In this document: positions 16,813 through 23,213 of the stretch, one piece after another
Position numbering within the stretch: the first letter of the stretch is position 1
How the letters are laid out: the number at the start of each line of letters is the position of its first letter
Source: Bdellovibrionales bacterium
Lineage (GTDB): Bacteria; Bdellovibrionota; Bdellovibrionia; Bdellovibrionales; UBA1609
Assembly: GCA_014323935.1 (NCBI GenBank)
Contig: JACOND010000014.1
Location: forward strand, 1 to 37,867
Length of the DNA: 37,867 bases
Direction of reading: 5' to 3'
Notes under the pieces: model-generated
The model's database searches: none
What the model was told of the DNA's origin: nothing
The model's input: only the letters and a program-made list of their open reading frames with translations
Translations under genes and position numbers: made by a program

Positions 16813-16849
16813 GTTTCAGTTGCTGGGAAATGTGTTATACTACTGAAGC
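16813..16849 (+). CRISPR. Solitary perfect CRISPR repeat
   Basis: All 37 bases are identical to the array repeat, with the same orientation, 3.5 kb to the left of the array. It interrupts a cassette gene on its left and borders a csx16-like fragment on its right. With the first array repeat (20344) it frames a 3494-bp segment of mobile-element-like DNA. Confidence 0.95.
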
Positions 16850-16905
16850 TTCGGTATCAAATTTCTAAAGCAAGATTGCCGAAAGAAATTCCTGAAGAAA
16901 AAATC

Positions 16906-17185
16906 TTGATAATCTCACGCTATGAAGGCTTAGCTCGCTATATCAACGAGCAAATAGGTTACTAAGAAAATAATAGAGAGAGTAAAAAATTCTGAAATAT
17001 TGAAAGATAAGTATGTATTTGGAACTCTCCCGCACGCACTTAGTCATGTGTGCGAAATTTACACTGAGCTTACTTTAGATTTGCCTTTCTCAAGAAGAGG
17101 AGAGGAAATTCCCTACAATCAGATTGACTTATTAAATCCGAAAATTTCTTCTTATCGGATTAAAAAAATAGCGGAGGAAATTTGA
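16906..17185 (+). pseudogene. Csx16-like protein (ring-nuclease-type CRISPR accessory), frameshifted
   Basis: Read from TTG at 16906 across a one-base insertion near 16965, it gives about 92 residues: IISRYEGLARYINEQIGY, then VFGTLPHALSHVCEIY, LTLDLPFSRRGEEI and ISSYRIKK. This matches by eye the Csx16 (VVA1548) pattern: an N-terminal (V/I)(T/S)RHxGA-like strand, a central GTLP-x-HLAAEVC motif, LDLPxxxRGxEL and a final xEYxV strand. Csx16 proteins accompany type III CRISPR systems and are thought to cleave cyclic oligoadenylate messengers. No type III genes are present here, so on a mobile element it might have served as a counter-defence. The frameshift suggests loss. Its start is uncertain because the CRISPR repeat lies 56 bp upstream. 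Confidence 0.5.
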
Positions 17186-17828
17186 TTACGCGTCCTCCTT
17201 ATAAATTTATTCCTGATTTAGAAAGCTCAGGAAGTTTGAAAATTCTTTCAGCAATGGAAGTTTTTTTCAAAAAATATCATGAAAGATTTAAAGAAGAATT
17301 TGGAATCAATTTCACTTTTGAAGATTTAATCTTGGCAGGAGAATTCGCTCGTCGCTACAGTAGACATGAATCCGAAATTGTTTTTTTCATAAAAGCATAT
17401 TTTCATGGAACTAAGGCAGACGAAGAAAAGCTAACAAGTGGCTTCAGCCTTTACTTAGATTAAACGAAGAATTAAAAAAAGACAAAAAGAAACTCATTTT
17501 CTTTTTCAAGATTTTTTCTTTTTCAAGATTTCTTTCAACTTGCAGGAGTGCAATTGCTACTCGTTATTACGAATTCGACTTATTCGATAAATATTTCACA
17601 AAAGAAAAATTTTCAATTCATCTTGAACTTTTTAACAGCGTAGATTTGAAATCGTATTTCACAGCAGAAAATAATTTTAAAAATAACATATTAAAATTTG
17701 ATAAAAATTCTTTTGATTTTGAACAGAGAAATAAAATTAAAAAATTAGATGAGTTCCAATTCAAAGCTGGAGTCAAAACTCCTTACAACGAATTAGACTC
17801 TGATGAGGAACTTGATTTCATTTTTTAA
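17182..17828 (+). pseudogene. Unknown mobile-element protein, frameshifted
   Basis: TTG at 17182 follows GGAGG and overlaps the stop of the csx16-like gene (TTGA), indicating coupled translation. The first frame (93 codons, including FEDLILAGEFARRYSRHESE) ends at 17463. Shifting by one base near 17445, it continues without stops as LLRLNEELKKDKKKL, ATRYYEFDLFDKYFTKEKFS and FKAGVKTPYNELDSDEELDF to 17828, about 215 residues in all. A local duplication of CTTTTTCAAGATT near 17500-17530 adds to the decay. No family was recognised. Position in the same transcript as the csx16-like gene suggests a related role, as inference only. Confidence 0.5.
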
Positions 17829-17925
17829 ATTAAAAAATCAGACTTCGAAGAAAATGAAGATAACAAGGAAGAAATTTTCTATCGAAGAAATTTAAAACGA
17901 AATTAAATAAAAAAATTAAAAAATT

Positions 17926-18132
17926 ATGTTAACCGAAAATCAAATAAAATCCTTACCGAAATCGTCTAAAGAGGAGTATCTCCTAATGCGAGATATAGTC
18001 TTAACTTTAAGAAATTGGAAAATTAAGAAAGTTCAAGAAGAAAAATTTAAAAAAGAGATACAAAAAATAAAGGAGTATGAAGCGACTCTACTAATGTGCT
18101 ATGGAGGAAATGAAAATGGAACAAAAAATTAA
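17926..18132 (+). CDS. Small hypothetical protein
   Basis: The 68-codon frame is Lys/Glu-rich and probably helical (EEKFKKEIQKIKEYEATLL). The start ATG at 17926 lacks a strong Shine-Dalgarno. Its end overlaps the next gene, whose ribosome site lies inside it, so the two are likely co-translated. Function is unknown. Confidence 0.45.
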   Translation: MLTENQIKSLPKSSKEEYLLMRDIVLTLRNWKIKKVQEEKFKKEIQKIKEYEATLLMCYGGNENGTKN

Positions 18133-18406
18133 AAATTATAGAAATTGTAAGACGAATTTAGATAGAGCTTACAACTTGCTTATCAATTTAAGAAATAAAT
18201 TTTCTTTAAGCGACCAAGATAAAAATTTATTTAAAGAAGATATTAAAAATTTAGAAGACTTGCATTTGGAACTGGATTTTTCAGAAGAATTTATTGAGCG
18301 AAAAATTGCTTTTGGAGATGTAGAAAACTGGCTACATCGATCAGAATTAGTTTTAAAAACTTGCGAAAATTTAACAAAAAGAAGAAAAAAAATTTTAAAC
18401 AAATAA
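18116..18406 (+). CDS. Small helical hypothetical protein
   Basis: A 96-aa protein starts at ATG 18116, preceded by GGAGG at 18103-18107; ATGs at 18101 and 18110 are poorly placed relative to it. It is charged and predicted all-helical (NLLINLRNKFSLSDQDKNLF, DLHLELDFSEEFIERKI), ending in a basic tail KRRKKILNK that could bind nucleic acid. No family was recognised. It sits between two other small coupled genes of the third segment. Confidence 0.55.
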   Translation: MEQKIKNYRNCKTNLDRAYNLLINLRNKFSLSDQDKNLFKEDIKNLEDLHLELDFSEEFIERKIAFGDVENWLHRSELVLKTCENLTKRRKKILNK

Positions 18407-18415
18407 GGAGGAAAT

Positions 18416-18523
18416 ATGAACATACTTTCATTTGTATTATTGTGGATTGCAATGGGAGTTGCTGTTTACTTCTTCATTAGACTTTTAGAAGAAGAAAAAG
18501 AATTTTTAAAATTGAAAAATTAG
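18416..18523 (+). CDS. 35-residue single-pass membrane peptide
   Basis: A perfect AGGAGG lies 5 bases before ATG 18416. The product has one membrane helix (SFVLLWIAMGVAVYFFIRLL) followed by an acidic/basic tail EEEKEFLKLKN. The strong ribosome site and placement 9 bp after the previous stop support a real gene. Small peptides of this kind occur in phage and plasmid operons (holin-like, spanin-like or toxin-like), but the role cannot be assigned. Confidence 0.55.
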   Translation: MNILSFVLLWIAMGVAVYFFIRLLEEEKEFLKLKN

Positions 18524-18559
18524 CAAGACATTTTATTGATTCGAAAGTTCCTTTGAATC

Positions 18560-18795
18560 AAAAGTAAATTGAAAAAGTAAATTTCAATTTACGTGAAGAA
18601 AATCAAAAAGGATTTGTTCAAAAATATTTATTTAACATAAAAATTGAATCTACTTTTTATGACGAATATTTAAAAATTATTTTGAAAATTTTAAATGAAT
18701 TAGAAGTAACAGAAAAAACAAATTTAAGGTTTGATATTTATTGTGAAAAAGATATCTATTATACTTTTGATTCAAAAGAATTTAATTGGATTTAG
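18560..18795 (+). pseudogene. Coding remnant without start codon
   Basis: An open frame of about 75 codons (VNFNLREENQKGFVQKYLF, LKILNELEVTEKTNLRFDIY, YYTFDSKEFNWI-stop) runs to 18795 but has no ATG, GTG or TTG in a sensible position after the upstream in-frame TAA. Codon pattern and composition look coding. It is probably the 3' part of a decayed gene, with no similarity recognised. Confidence 0.4.
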
Positions 18796-18829
18796 AAAAT
18801 TATAAATTTTACAATTTTTCCTTAAAAAC

Positions 18830-18858
18830 TTGACTTATGTCTAAATAATTAATAAAAA
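18830..18858 (+). promoter_or_regulatory. Promoter of the third cassette
   Basis: TTGACT (18830-18835), a 17-base spacer and TAAAAA (18853-18858) precede AAAGGAGG and the TTG start of the lipoprotein gene. The element closely resembles the inverted promoter at 15977-16005 of the first cassette, including the upstream TTTTTC-CTTAAAA block. Confidence 0.55.
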
Positions 18859-18887
18859 AAAGTTAAAAAACTAAAGGAGGAAAATAT

Positions 18888-19268
18888 TTGAGAATACCTT
18901 TAATTTTTTTATTAATTTTATTTGCATCATGTAAACAAATTAAAAAAAGTCAAGATGTCTCTCAAATATGGAAGACAAGAAAAGGAAATTTATTAGATTG
19001 CAATAAGTATAGCAGATATAGTGATAAATTAATTTGCTATGATGAAGTAGACAAAAAATATAGGACAGTAATATGTCCTATAAAATATATACAAATGAAA
19101 AAATATGCAACAAACGAAGACTTAAAAAAATTAAAGTTAATTTTTTCAAGGTTAAGTGAAAATGGTTTGACATTTTTATTTATTCAAGACCGTTTTTTTA
19201 TTAATAACAGATATGTAACCGTAAGAGATGATAAAGTTAAATTTTATTGTAACAAGGAGATATCATGA
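18888..19268 (+). CDS. Small lipoprotein with conserved cysteines (cassette gene 2, third copy)
   Basis: The 126-aa protein starts at TTG 18888, which is well placed after GGAGG and gives a clean lipoprotein signal (RIPLIFLLILFAS then C15). It shares with its paralogs (15378-15758, 16376-16751) the pattern CNKYSRYSDKLICYDE, YRTVICPIKY, FLFIQDRFFINNRY and a final FYCNKE. The mature length is equal to that of the first copy. It overlaps the next gene (ATGA), as in the first cassette. Sequence divergence between the copies is large, so they are not recent duplications; more likely they come from related elements. Function is unknown. Confidence 0.75.
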   Translation: MRIPLIFLLILFASCKQIKKSQDVSQIWKTRKGNLLDCNKYSRYSDKLICYDEVDKKYRTVICPIKYIQMKKYATNEDLKKLKLIFSRLSENGLTFLFIQDRFFINNRYVTVRDDKVKFYCNKEIS

Positions 19269-19744
19269 AACTATTTAGTATATTATTTATAATTTTTTTG
19301 TTTAAGTTAACTAAAGCTGAGATACCTCTACCACCTGAGGTAAGAGGAAATAGTCCTCATACACTTGATGATTTCGGAGCAGGTGGTGGTGGAATTGCTA
19401 AACCTGATCCACAAATGCCATTAATTAATTTCATGATAAGGTCTCTCGACTTTGCTAAAGATGTACCAGAGCCTTATTTAGAATTAGATGATTATAGTTT
19501 ACCTCGTTATAATCCATTAGAACATGGCACACACTTAGTTCCAGAAGATTTAGGTAATTATTTAGATTATAACAATTATAAATTTCAACAACTACAACCA
19601 TTACCATACAATAATAAAAAATATTATTGTATAAAGGATGAATGTTACCCTTATGAAGTTATCGAAGAGCAAATATTAGTGTGTGAACCTGGTTTAGATA
19701 ATTTTTGCGAGGTTCAAACAATAATAGTGAGGAAGAAAAAATGA
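19265..19744 (+). CDS. Secreted protein of unknown function (cassette gene 3, third copy)
   Basis: The 159-aa protein has a Sec signal peptide (KLFSILFIIFLFKLTKA then E) and a Pro/Tyr-rich mature part containing a Gly-rich stretch GAGGGGIAKPDPQMP. A C-terminal cysteine group follows (YCIKDECYPYE and CEPGLDNFCEV), likely disulfide-bonded outside the cytoplasm. It takes the same place as the 254-aa secreted protein in the first cassette but shows little direct similarity. Its start overlaps the lipoprotein stop and follows AAGGAG. Its stop overlaps the start of the next gene (ATGA), so the group is translationally coupled. Role unknown. Confidence 0.7.
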   Translation: MKLFSILFIIFLFKLTKAEIPLPPEVRGNSPHTLDDFGAGGGGIAKPDPQMPLINFMIRSLDFAKDVPEPYLELDDYSLPRYNPLEHGTHLVPEDLGNYLDYNNYKFQQLQPLPYNNKKYYCIKDECYPYEVIEEQILVCEPGLDNFCEVQTIIVRKKK

Positions 19745-19917
19745 CAGAAAAAGATAGTGCTTACATCATACCTAAAGCAAATGATGTTGAAGAACATATT
19801 AATAAAATTTATGATCATAAGATAAAATATTCAAAAGACAAAAAAGAAGCCTTAATAGACATTTTAGATGCTATTAAAGGTCTTGATTATAATTTATATG
19901 ACATAATAGAGTTTTAA
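19741..19917 (+). CDS. Small cytosolic protein, possibly a truncated cassette gene 4
   Basis: ATG at 19741 overlaps the previous stop and follows GTGAGGAAG; an upstream TTG in the same frame is less likely. The 58-aa product (MTEKDSAYIIPKANDVEEHI and onward) is charged with no signal peptide. Coding-like sequence continues after the stop in other frames up to the CRISPR repeat at 20344, so this may be the first part of a longer frameshifted gene. The truncated start MEKD at 14621 may be its counterpart in the first cassette. Confidence 0.5.
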   Translation: MTEKDSAYIIPKANDVEEHINKIYDHKIKYSKDKKEALIDILDAIKGLDYNLYDIIEF

Positions 19918-20343
19918 CTAATTTTAAAACTGAGTTTGGATTTAAATTTAGAGGATGAAAATAAAATTGTTTGTATATTCAAAAATACAAACAAGATAGA
20001 GAAGATTTAGAAATAAAATTAATTATGAAACACTTTTAGATGAAATTTACAGTTTTGATGAAAATGAAAAAGTAATCCATAAACTAACTCCTACACAAGA
20101 AGATAAATTTAGAGAAACAAGGTCTTATATTCAAAAAATAAAAAGAGAAGACAAATTAGAATACCTAGAAAGCAATTTTACTACTGAACAAATAACTTAT
20201 ATAGATGAATTTGGAGAGCAGGTTAGAGAAATGTTTGTTAACTCTGACATCGCTATGATTCATGCAAGTATTTTACCTGATGATTTAAGAGTTAAGTATT
20301 TAAAAAATTTTAAAAAGAATTTTGAAAGATATTTAATTGCAAC
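19918..20343 (+). pseudogene. Frameshifted gene truncated by the first array repeat
   Basis: Pieces in different frames read FKTEFGFKFRG, ENKIVCIFKNTNKIEKI and then a 110-codon open frame (LLDEIYSFDENEKVIHKLTP, YIDEFGEQVREMFVNSDIAM, LPDDLRVKYLKNFKKNFERY). That frame runs directly into the first repeat of the array at 20344. No start codon is present in the last frame and no family was recognised. The coding sequence fills the place where a CRISPR leader would normally lie. Confidence 0.55.
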
Positions 20344-20950
20344 GTTTCAGTTGCTGGGAAATGTGTTATACTACTGAAGCTTATAAATAACGGAAATCTA
20401 CTTTTTCCTAATGGTTTCAGTTGCTGGGAAATGTGTTATACTACTGAAGCAAATAATTCAAAAAAAGAAAAAAAAATTGAAGCGTTTCAGTTGCTGGGAA
20501 ATGTGTTATACTACTGAAGCTTGGAAGATTCTTTTTATTTTGATTTCCAAGACGTTTCAGTTGCTGGGAAATGTGTTATACTACTGAAGCTAAGAACAAA
20601 AACTTTCATATACTAATTGTCTGCAGTTTCAGTTGCTGGGAAATGTGTTATACTACTGAAGCAGAATGCAAAATCTTTATCCGATTATTACAAAAACGTT
20701 TCAGTTGCTGGGAAATGTGTTATACTACTGAAGCTTGAAACTGATTTAAATCAAACTCGCCGCCAACTAGGTTTCAGTTGCTGGGAAATGTGTTATACTA
20801 CTGAAGCGTATAGTGTTAATTCTTTTTCTTGGATTGGTTTTGAGTTTCAGTTGCTGGGAAATGTGTTATACTACTGAAGCTTTTCCTGTGATCAAAATAA
20901 AAAGTATCTTTATGTTTCAGTTGCTGGGAAATGTGTTATACTACTGAAGC
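20344..20950 (+). CRISPR. Type II-B CRISPR array, 9 repeats and 8 spacers
   Basis: Nine identical 37-bp repeats (beginning GTTTCAGTTGCTGG, ending ACTACTGAAGC) start at 20344, 20414, 20484, 20554, 20626, 20698, 20771, 20844 and 20914. Spacers are 33, 33, 33, 35, 35, 36, 36 and 33 bp. The GTTTCAGTTGCTG start is that of the F. novicida type II-B repeat. By analogy with type II crRNAs, and from the complementarity to the tracrRNA, the array is read on the + strand. Each repeat contains an extended -10-like TGTTATACT at positions 21-29, which would start transcripts near the spacer, as described for Neisseria type II-C arrays. No leader is recognisable. No spacer matched another part of this window by eye. 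Confidence 0.98.
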
Positions 20951-20996
20951 CCCCCTAAAAAATCTTTTAAAATAAGGTTTTTTTAAAGGGGGGCTT
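20947..20996 (+). terminator. Palindrome at the array end, possible terminator
   Basis: AAGCCCCCC (20947-20955) pairs with GGGGGGCTT (20988-20996), a 9-bp G/C-rich stem enclosing an A/T-rich loop that can extend the pairing. The last four bases of the final repeat are part of the stem. A T run after the stem is lacking, so termination is likely but not certain. Location fits the end of a + strand pre-crRNA. Confidence 0.55.
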
Positions 20997-21073
20997 TATG
21001 CTTTTTGTCGAAAATAATAGTTTTGTTTAAAAATCAATACTTTTTGAGAAAAAACTTGCTTTTGTCTTGAGTT

Positions 21074-21081
21074 TATATTAT
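21074..21081 (+). promoter_or_regulatory. Candidate -10 of the tracrRNA promoter
   Basis: A TATATTAT sequence about 10 bases before the anti-repeat could serve as -10. A matching -35 is unclear (TTGCTT at 21056 would leave a short spacer). The exact transcript start is unknown. Confidence 0.35.
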
Positions 21082-21087
21082 ACTTTT

Positions 21088-21215
21088 ATTCGTATAACAC
21101 ATTTCCTGATGCTCTGTAATCATCAGGAAGTATTTTGAACGGACCTCTGAGTTTTTTCATCACGTCTGAATCTCTTTAACAAGAGATAAAAAACCACCTT
21201 CTGAGGTGGTTTTTT
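21088..21215 (+). ncRNA. tracrRNA of the type II-B system
   Basis: The anti-repeat GTATAACACATTTCC (21092-21106) is exactly complementary to GGAAATGTGTTATAC in the repeat. It is followed by TGCTCTGTAATCAT, AGTATTTTGAACGGACCTCT and CACGTCTGAAT, blocks that as I recall are also found in the F. novicida Cas9 tracrRNA. Hairpins can form by TGATG/CATCA and by TCTCTT/AAGAGA, and the RNA ends at a strong terminator. It guides RNase III processing of pre-crRNA and loads crRNA onto Cas9. Position between cas4 and the array is the same as in F. novicida. The 5' end is inferred, not mapped. Confidence 0.93.
21191..21215 (+). terminator. Terminator of tracrRNA, probably shared with the cas operon
   Basis: AAACCACCT/AGGTGGTTT forms a 9-bp stem with a TCTG loop followed by T's. 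On the - strand the flanking A run also becomes a T run, so the hairpin can end the cas9-cas1-cas2-cas4 transcript, whose last stop lies 9 bp away. Confidence 0.85.
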
Positions 21216-21223
21216 ATTTATAG

Positions 21224-21925
21224 TTACATACGATCATTACAGAAATTGATATACTCACAAATGCAACACTGTACAGCAGTTGCACTAGAATCAGGTTTTA
21301 TACCTTTTTCTAGCATACTTTTTATTGCATTTACTATCCTCAAAACCTCTTGACGTTTTTGTTTGTCAATCTTAATTTTATGTAAAACATGTTGCCCTTT
21401 TCCAGTAAGAAAACCAAAGGGACTAGTTTTAGAAAACTTCTCTTCTAACAACATTGCATAGGCAGTTAATTGAAGCCAATCTTTTCTTTTAGCAATTTTA
21501 TTTGAAAGTTTAAACTCAACAGCATAAACAGCATCCGAGCTTTCAATAGCCATATCTACAATCCCATGAAAAGAAAGCTTTTCAGATTTTAAAAATAAAT
21601 TTTGATAAACTTTTCCATCATCTAAGTTAAATCTTGAAAGATTTCTTCTTTTCCATAATAGTCTTTCTTTTTCATGAAAGTCTTCCCCCTGTTGTACCCA
21701 AGAAGGTTGATTAATAGAAATATAATTTAATTCCATATAATAAACAACGCGGGGACAATAACACCACTGACGAATAAGATGAACGGGAATTATATTTGTA
21801 GACTTTACACTATCTCCAGTTTTAGCTTCAGGAGATTTTTTCAAATTATCATATAACTTCTGTTTCGTTCCAGTCACTGAAATCTTCCTTTCCATGTCCA
21901 ATAGAATAACTTTGTCCTTGCCCAT
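21224..21925 (-). CDS. cas4: CRISPR-associated exonuclease Cas4
   Basis: This is a RecB-type nuclease with an iron-sulfur cluster that helps prepare and orient new spacers; within type II, cas4 marks subtype II-B. Visible sites are N-terminal cysteines in WCYCPR (C55, C57), FHEKE (H84), GIVDMA (D124), VEFKL (E137, K139), QLTAY (Q152, Y156) and the C-terminal cluster QCCICEYINFC (C220-C229). The first ATG (21925) gives 233 residues, but the usual family start aligns near residue 45, and no start has a clear ribosome site. The true N-terminus may be ATG 21895 or a later codon. The gene overlaps cas2 by up to 77 bp. It is last in the cas operon. Confidence 0.92.
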   Translation of the reverse strand: MGKDKVILLDMERKISVTGTKQKLYDNLKKSPEAKTGDSVKSTNIIPVHLIRQWCYCPRVVYYMELNYISINQPSWVQQGEDFHEKERLLWKRRNLSRFNLDDGKVYQNLFLKSEKLSFHGIVDMAIESSDAVYAVEFKLSNKIAKRKDWLQLTAYAMLLEEKFSKTSPFGFLTGKGQHVLHKIKIDKQKRQEVLRIVNAIKSMLEKGIKPDSSATAVQCCICEYINFCNDRM

Positions 21926-22151
21926 TAAAATTTGTATGAGTGATAAAAGCTTTATCTTTTGATTTTAAATTTTCATTTAAACAACGTTTAACTGCTGAAA
22001 GTTCAGCTATAGTAAGATAACCCCAAAAAACAGATTTTTGAGTCCATTTTAAACCATACCGACCGAGTTCATCAAAAATGTAATTACGAATTTTATTATC
22101 TTCAATATCATAACTAATTAAATACTCTTTTCTCAAGGGATAAACTTTCAT
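21849..22151 (-). CDS. cas2: CRISPR-associated protein Cas2
   Basis: The 100-aa protein is the usual Cas2 size. With Cas1 it forms the spacer integrase and provides the dimeric scaffold. The N-terminal strand YLISYDIEDNKIRN carries the conserved Asp of the ferredoxin-like fold. A central GRYGLKWTQKSVFWG follows. The ATG at 22151 (MKVYPLRKEY) was preferred over upstream GTG codons that overlap the cas1 end, because GGTGAG lies 5-6 bases before it. It lies directly after cas1 and overlaps cas4. Confidence 0.92.
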   Translation of the reverse strand: MKVYPLRKEYLISYDIEDNKIRNYIFDELGRYGLKWTQKSVFWGYLTIAELSAVKRCLNENLKSKDKAFITHTNFNGQGQSYSIGHGKEDFSDWNETEVI

Positions 22152-22156
22152 TTTTC

Positions 22157-23113
22157 TCACCACTTAAATAAATAAGGTCTATAAATTTTCTCTCCATAAA
22201 AATGACCACATAACCTATAAACTTGCCTTTGCATAACATACTCTAATTTTAACTTTTTTTTATAATACAGATACTTTTTACTACAAGTTTTTTGAATTTC
22301 AGTGATAAGAGTTTTTTTTAAACTCGAATCTAAAAAAGACTTCCCTTCACTTTGAGAGCGAAGTTTAATAACATTTCGATCAACCACCCAAGCTCGATAT
22401 TCTTCCATAAGATCTAAAACTAAAGCCATTTTTCCAGGACGTTTAACATGTAAAAGACCAAGATAAGGCTCTAAACCCGCATTGATAATAGCATTCAGTA
22501 AATAACTACTTAAAACAGAATATCCAAGATTAAGCATACTATTATTGATTTCTTGACTGCCTCTTCCTTCTCTTTTTTTAAAAGAAGAAGAAAATAACTT
22601 AGATTGCCTTAAAGCTTGAAAATAGCTATTAGCACTTGCTCCTTCAAAGCCAAGTAAAATTGTGATATTTTTTGCTTGACTTGCTTGTTCTGAATTTTTT
22701 AATAATTCTTTAATAGCTTCTTTTAAAAAAGAGTTTTTATGATATTTATCTAAGTAATTTAAGACTGCTCTTTGATTTTTGATCTTTGCAGAAATAATTT
22801 TTTTAGCTAAAGGCAAGGTATTATTTTTACAAAAAGTCATTTGAGCTATTCTAACAGAGACGACTCCATGTTGAGATTGTCCTAAAATAGCAGAATGAGC
22901 AACTCCACGAAAATCTAAAAAGAAAGTCTTAATTCCTCTAGTACTCAAACTTTCTATGAGATCAGTTGAAATGCTAATTCCACTTTTTGCAATAGATAAA
23001 GTACGGAGCCTATTTAAAGGATAAGAAATAACTTTATCTTTTTGTTTAATTAATATGTGATGTTTCTTAAGACCTATAAAAGAACCATAATCACAAATAA
23101 CCAAATGTCTCAT
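22157..23113 (-). CDS. cas1: CRISPR-associated integrase Cas1
   Basis: The 318-aa protein has the typical length. It catalyses insertion of new spacers into the array. Metal-binding residues appear as E157 in GFEGASANSYF, H222 in GLLHVKRPGKMAL and D234/E237-E238 in LDLMEEYR, the arrangement of the family's Glu-His-Asp(Glu) site. The N-terminal beta domain (residues 1-85) and the helical catalytic domain are complete. The gene shows no damage, so adaptation may still work. It is separated from cas9 by 100 bp containing a decayed copy of the cas9 3' end. Confidence 0.96.
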   Translation of the reverse strand: MRHLVICDYGSFIGLKKHHILIKQKDKVISYPLNRLRTLSIAKSGISISTDLIESLSTRGIKTFFLDFRGVAHSAILGQSQHGVVSVRIAQMTFCKNNTLPLAKKIISAKIKNQRAVLNYLDKYHKNSFLKEAIKELLKNSEQASQAKNITILLGFEGASANSYFQALRQSKLFSSSFKKREGRGSQEINNSMLNLGYSVLSSYLLNAIINAGLEPYLGLLHVKRPGKMALVLDLMEEYRAWVVDRNVIKLRSQSEGKSFLDSSLKKTLITEIQKTCSKKYLYYKKKLKLEYVMQRQVYRLCGHFYGEKIYRPYLFKW

Positions 23114-23130
23114 TACTAAATAGCTTTTTA

Positions 23131-23190
23131 ATACTCTAAAATATTTTTATTTATTTTATCCTATAGTTTTTTATTTAGAATAAATTTCTT
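23131..23190 (-). repeat. Partial tandem duplication of the cas9 3' end
   Basis: The bases around 23131-23190 resemble 23281-23350 inside cas9, the codons for VKKLYDKVDENILEYQ. In the duplicated copy the same frame reads KKL-stop-DKINKNILEY-stop. The copy lies between the cas9 stop and cas1. Confidence 0.55.
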
Positions 23191-23213
23191 TTTTATTAAA
23201 TCTTCTTCTATAC

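Noticed and set aside
14608..16890. NGG PAM next to the presumed spacer at the left end of each segment
   Set aside because: No GG is found 33-36 bp into any of the three segments, so spacer origin of the left ends is not supported by PAM.
16850..20343. Integration of a circular element by single crossover at one spacer
   Set aside because: That would leave the same 33-36 bp spacer at both ends of the segment; the two ends are different.
20617..20877. Open frame of 86 codons on the + strand with repeated VSVAGKCVILLK
   Set aside because: It is a translation through CRISPR repeats and spacers, not a gene.
20381..20913. Array spacers matching the trapped segments (self-targeting)
   Set aside because: Read by eye, no spacer matches elsewhere in the window; a proper search would be needed to exclude weak matches.
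20951..21087. scaRNA homolog between array and tracrRNA
   Set aside because: Nothing recognisable beyond the palindrome and a -10 candidate; a Francisella-type scaRNA cannot be claimed.
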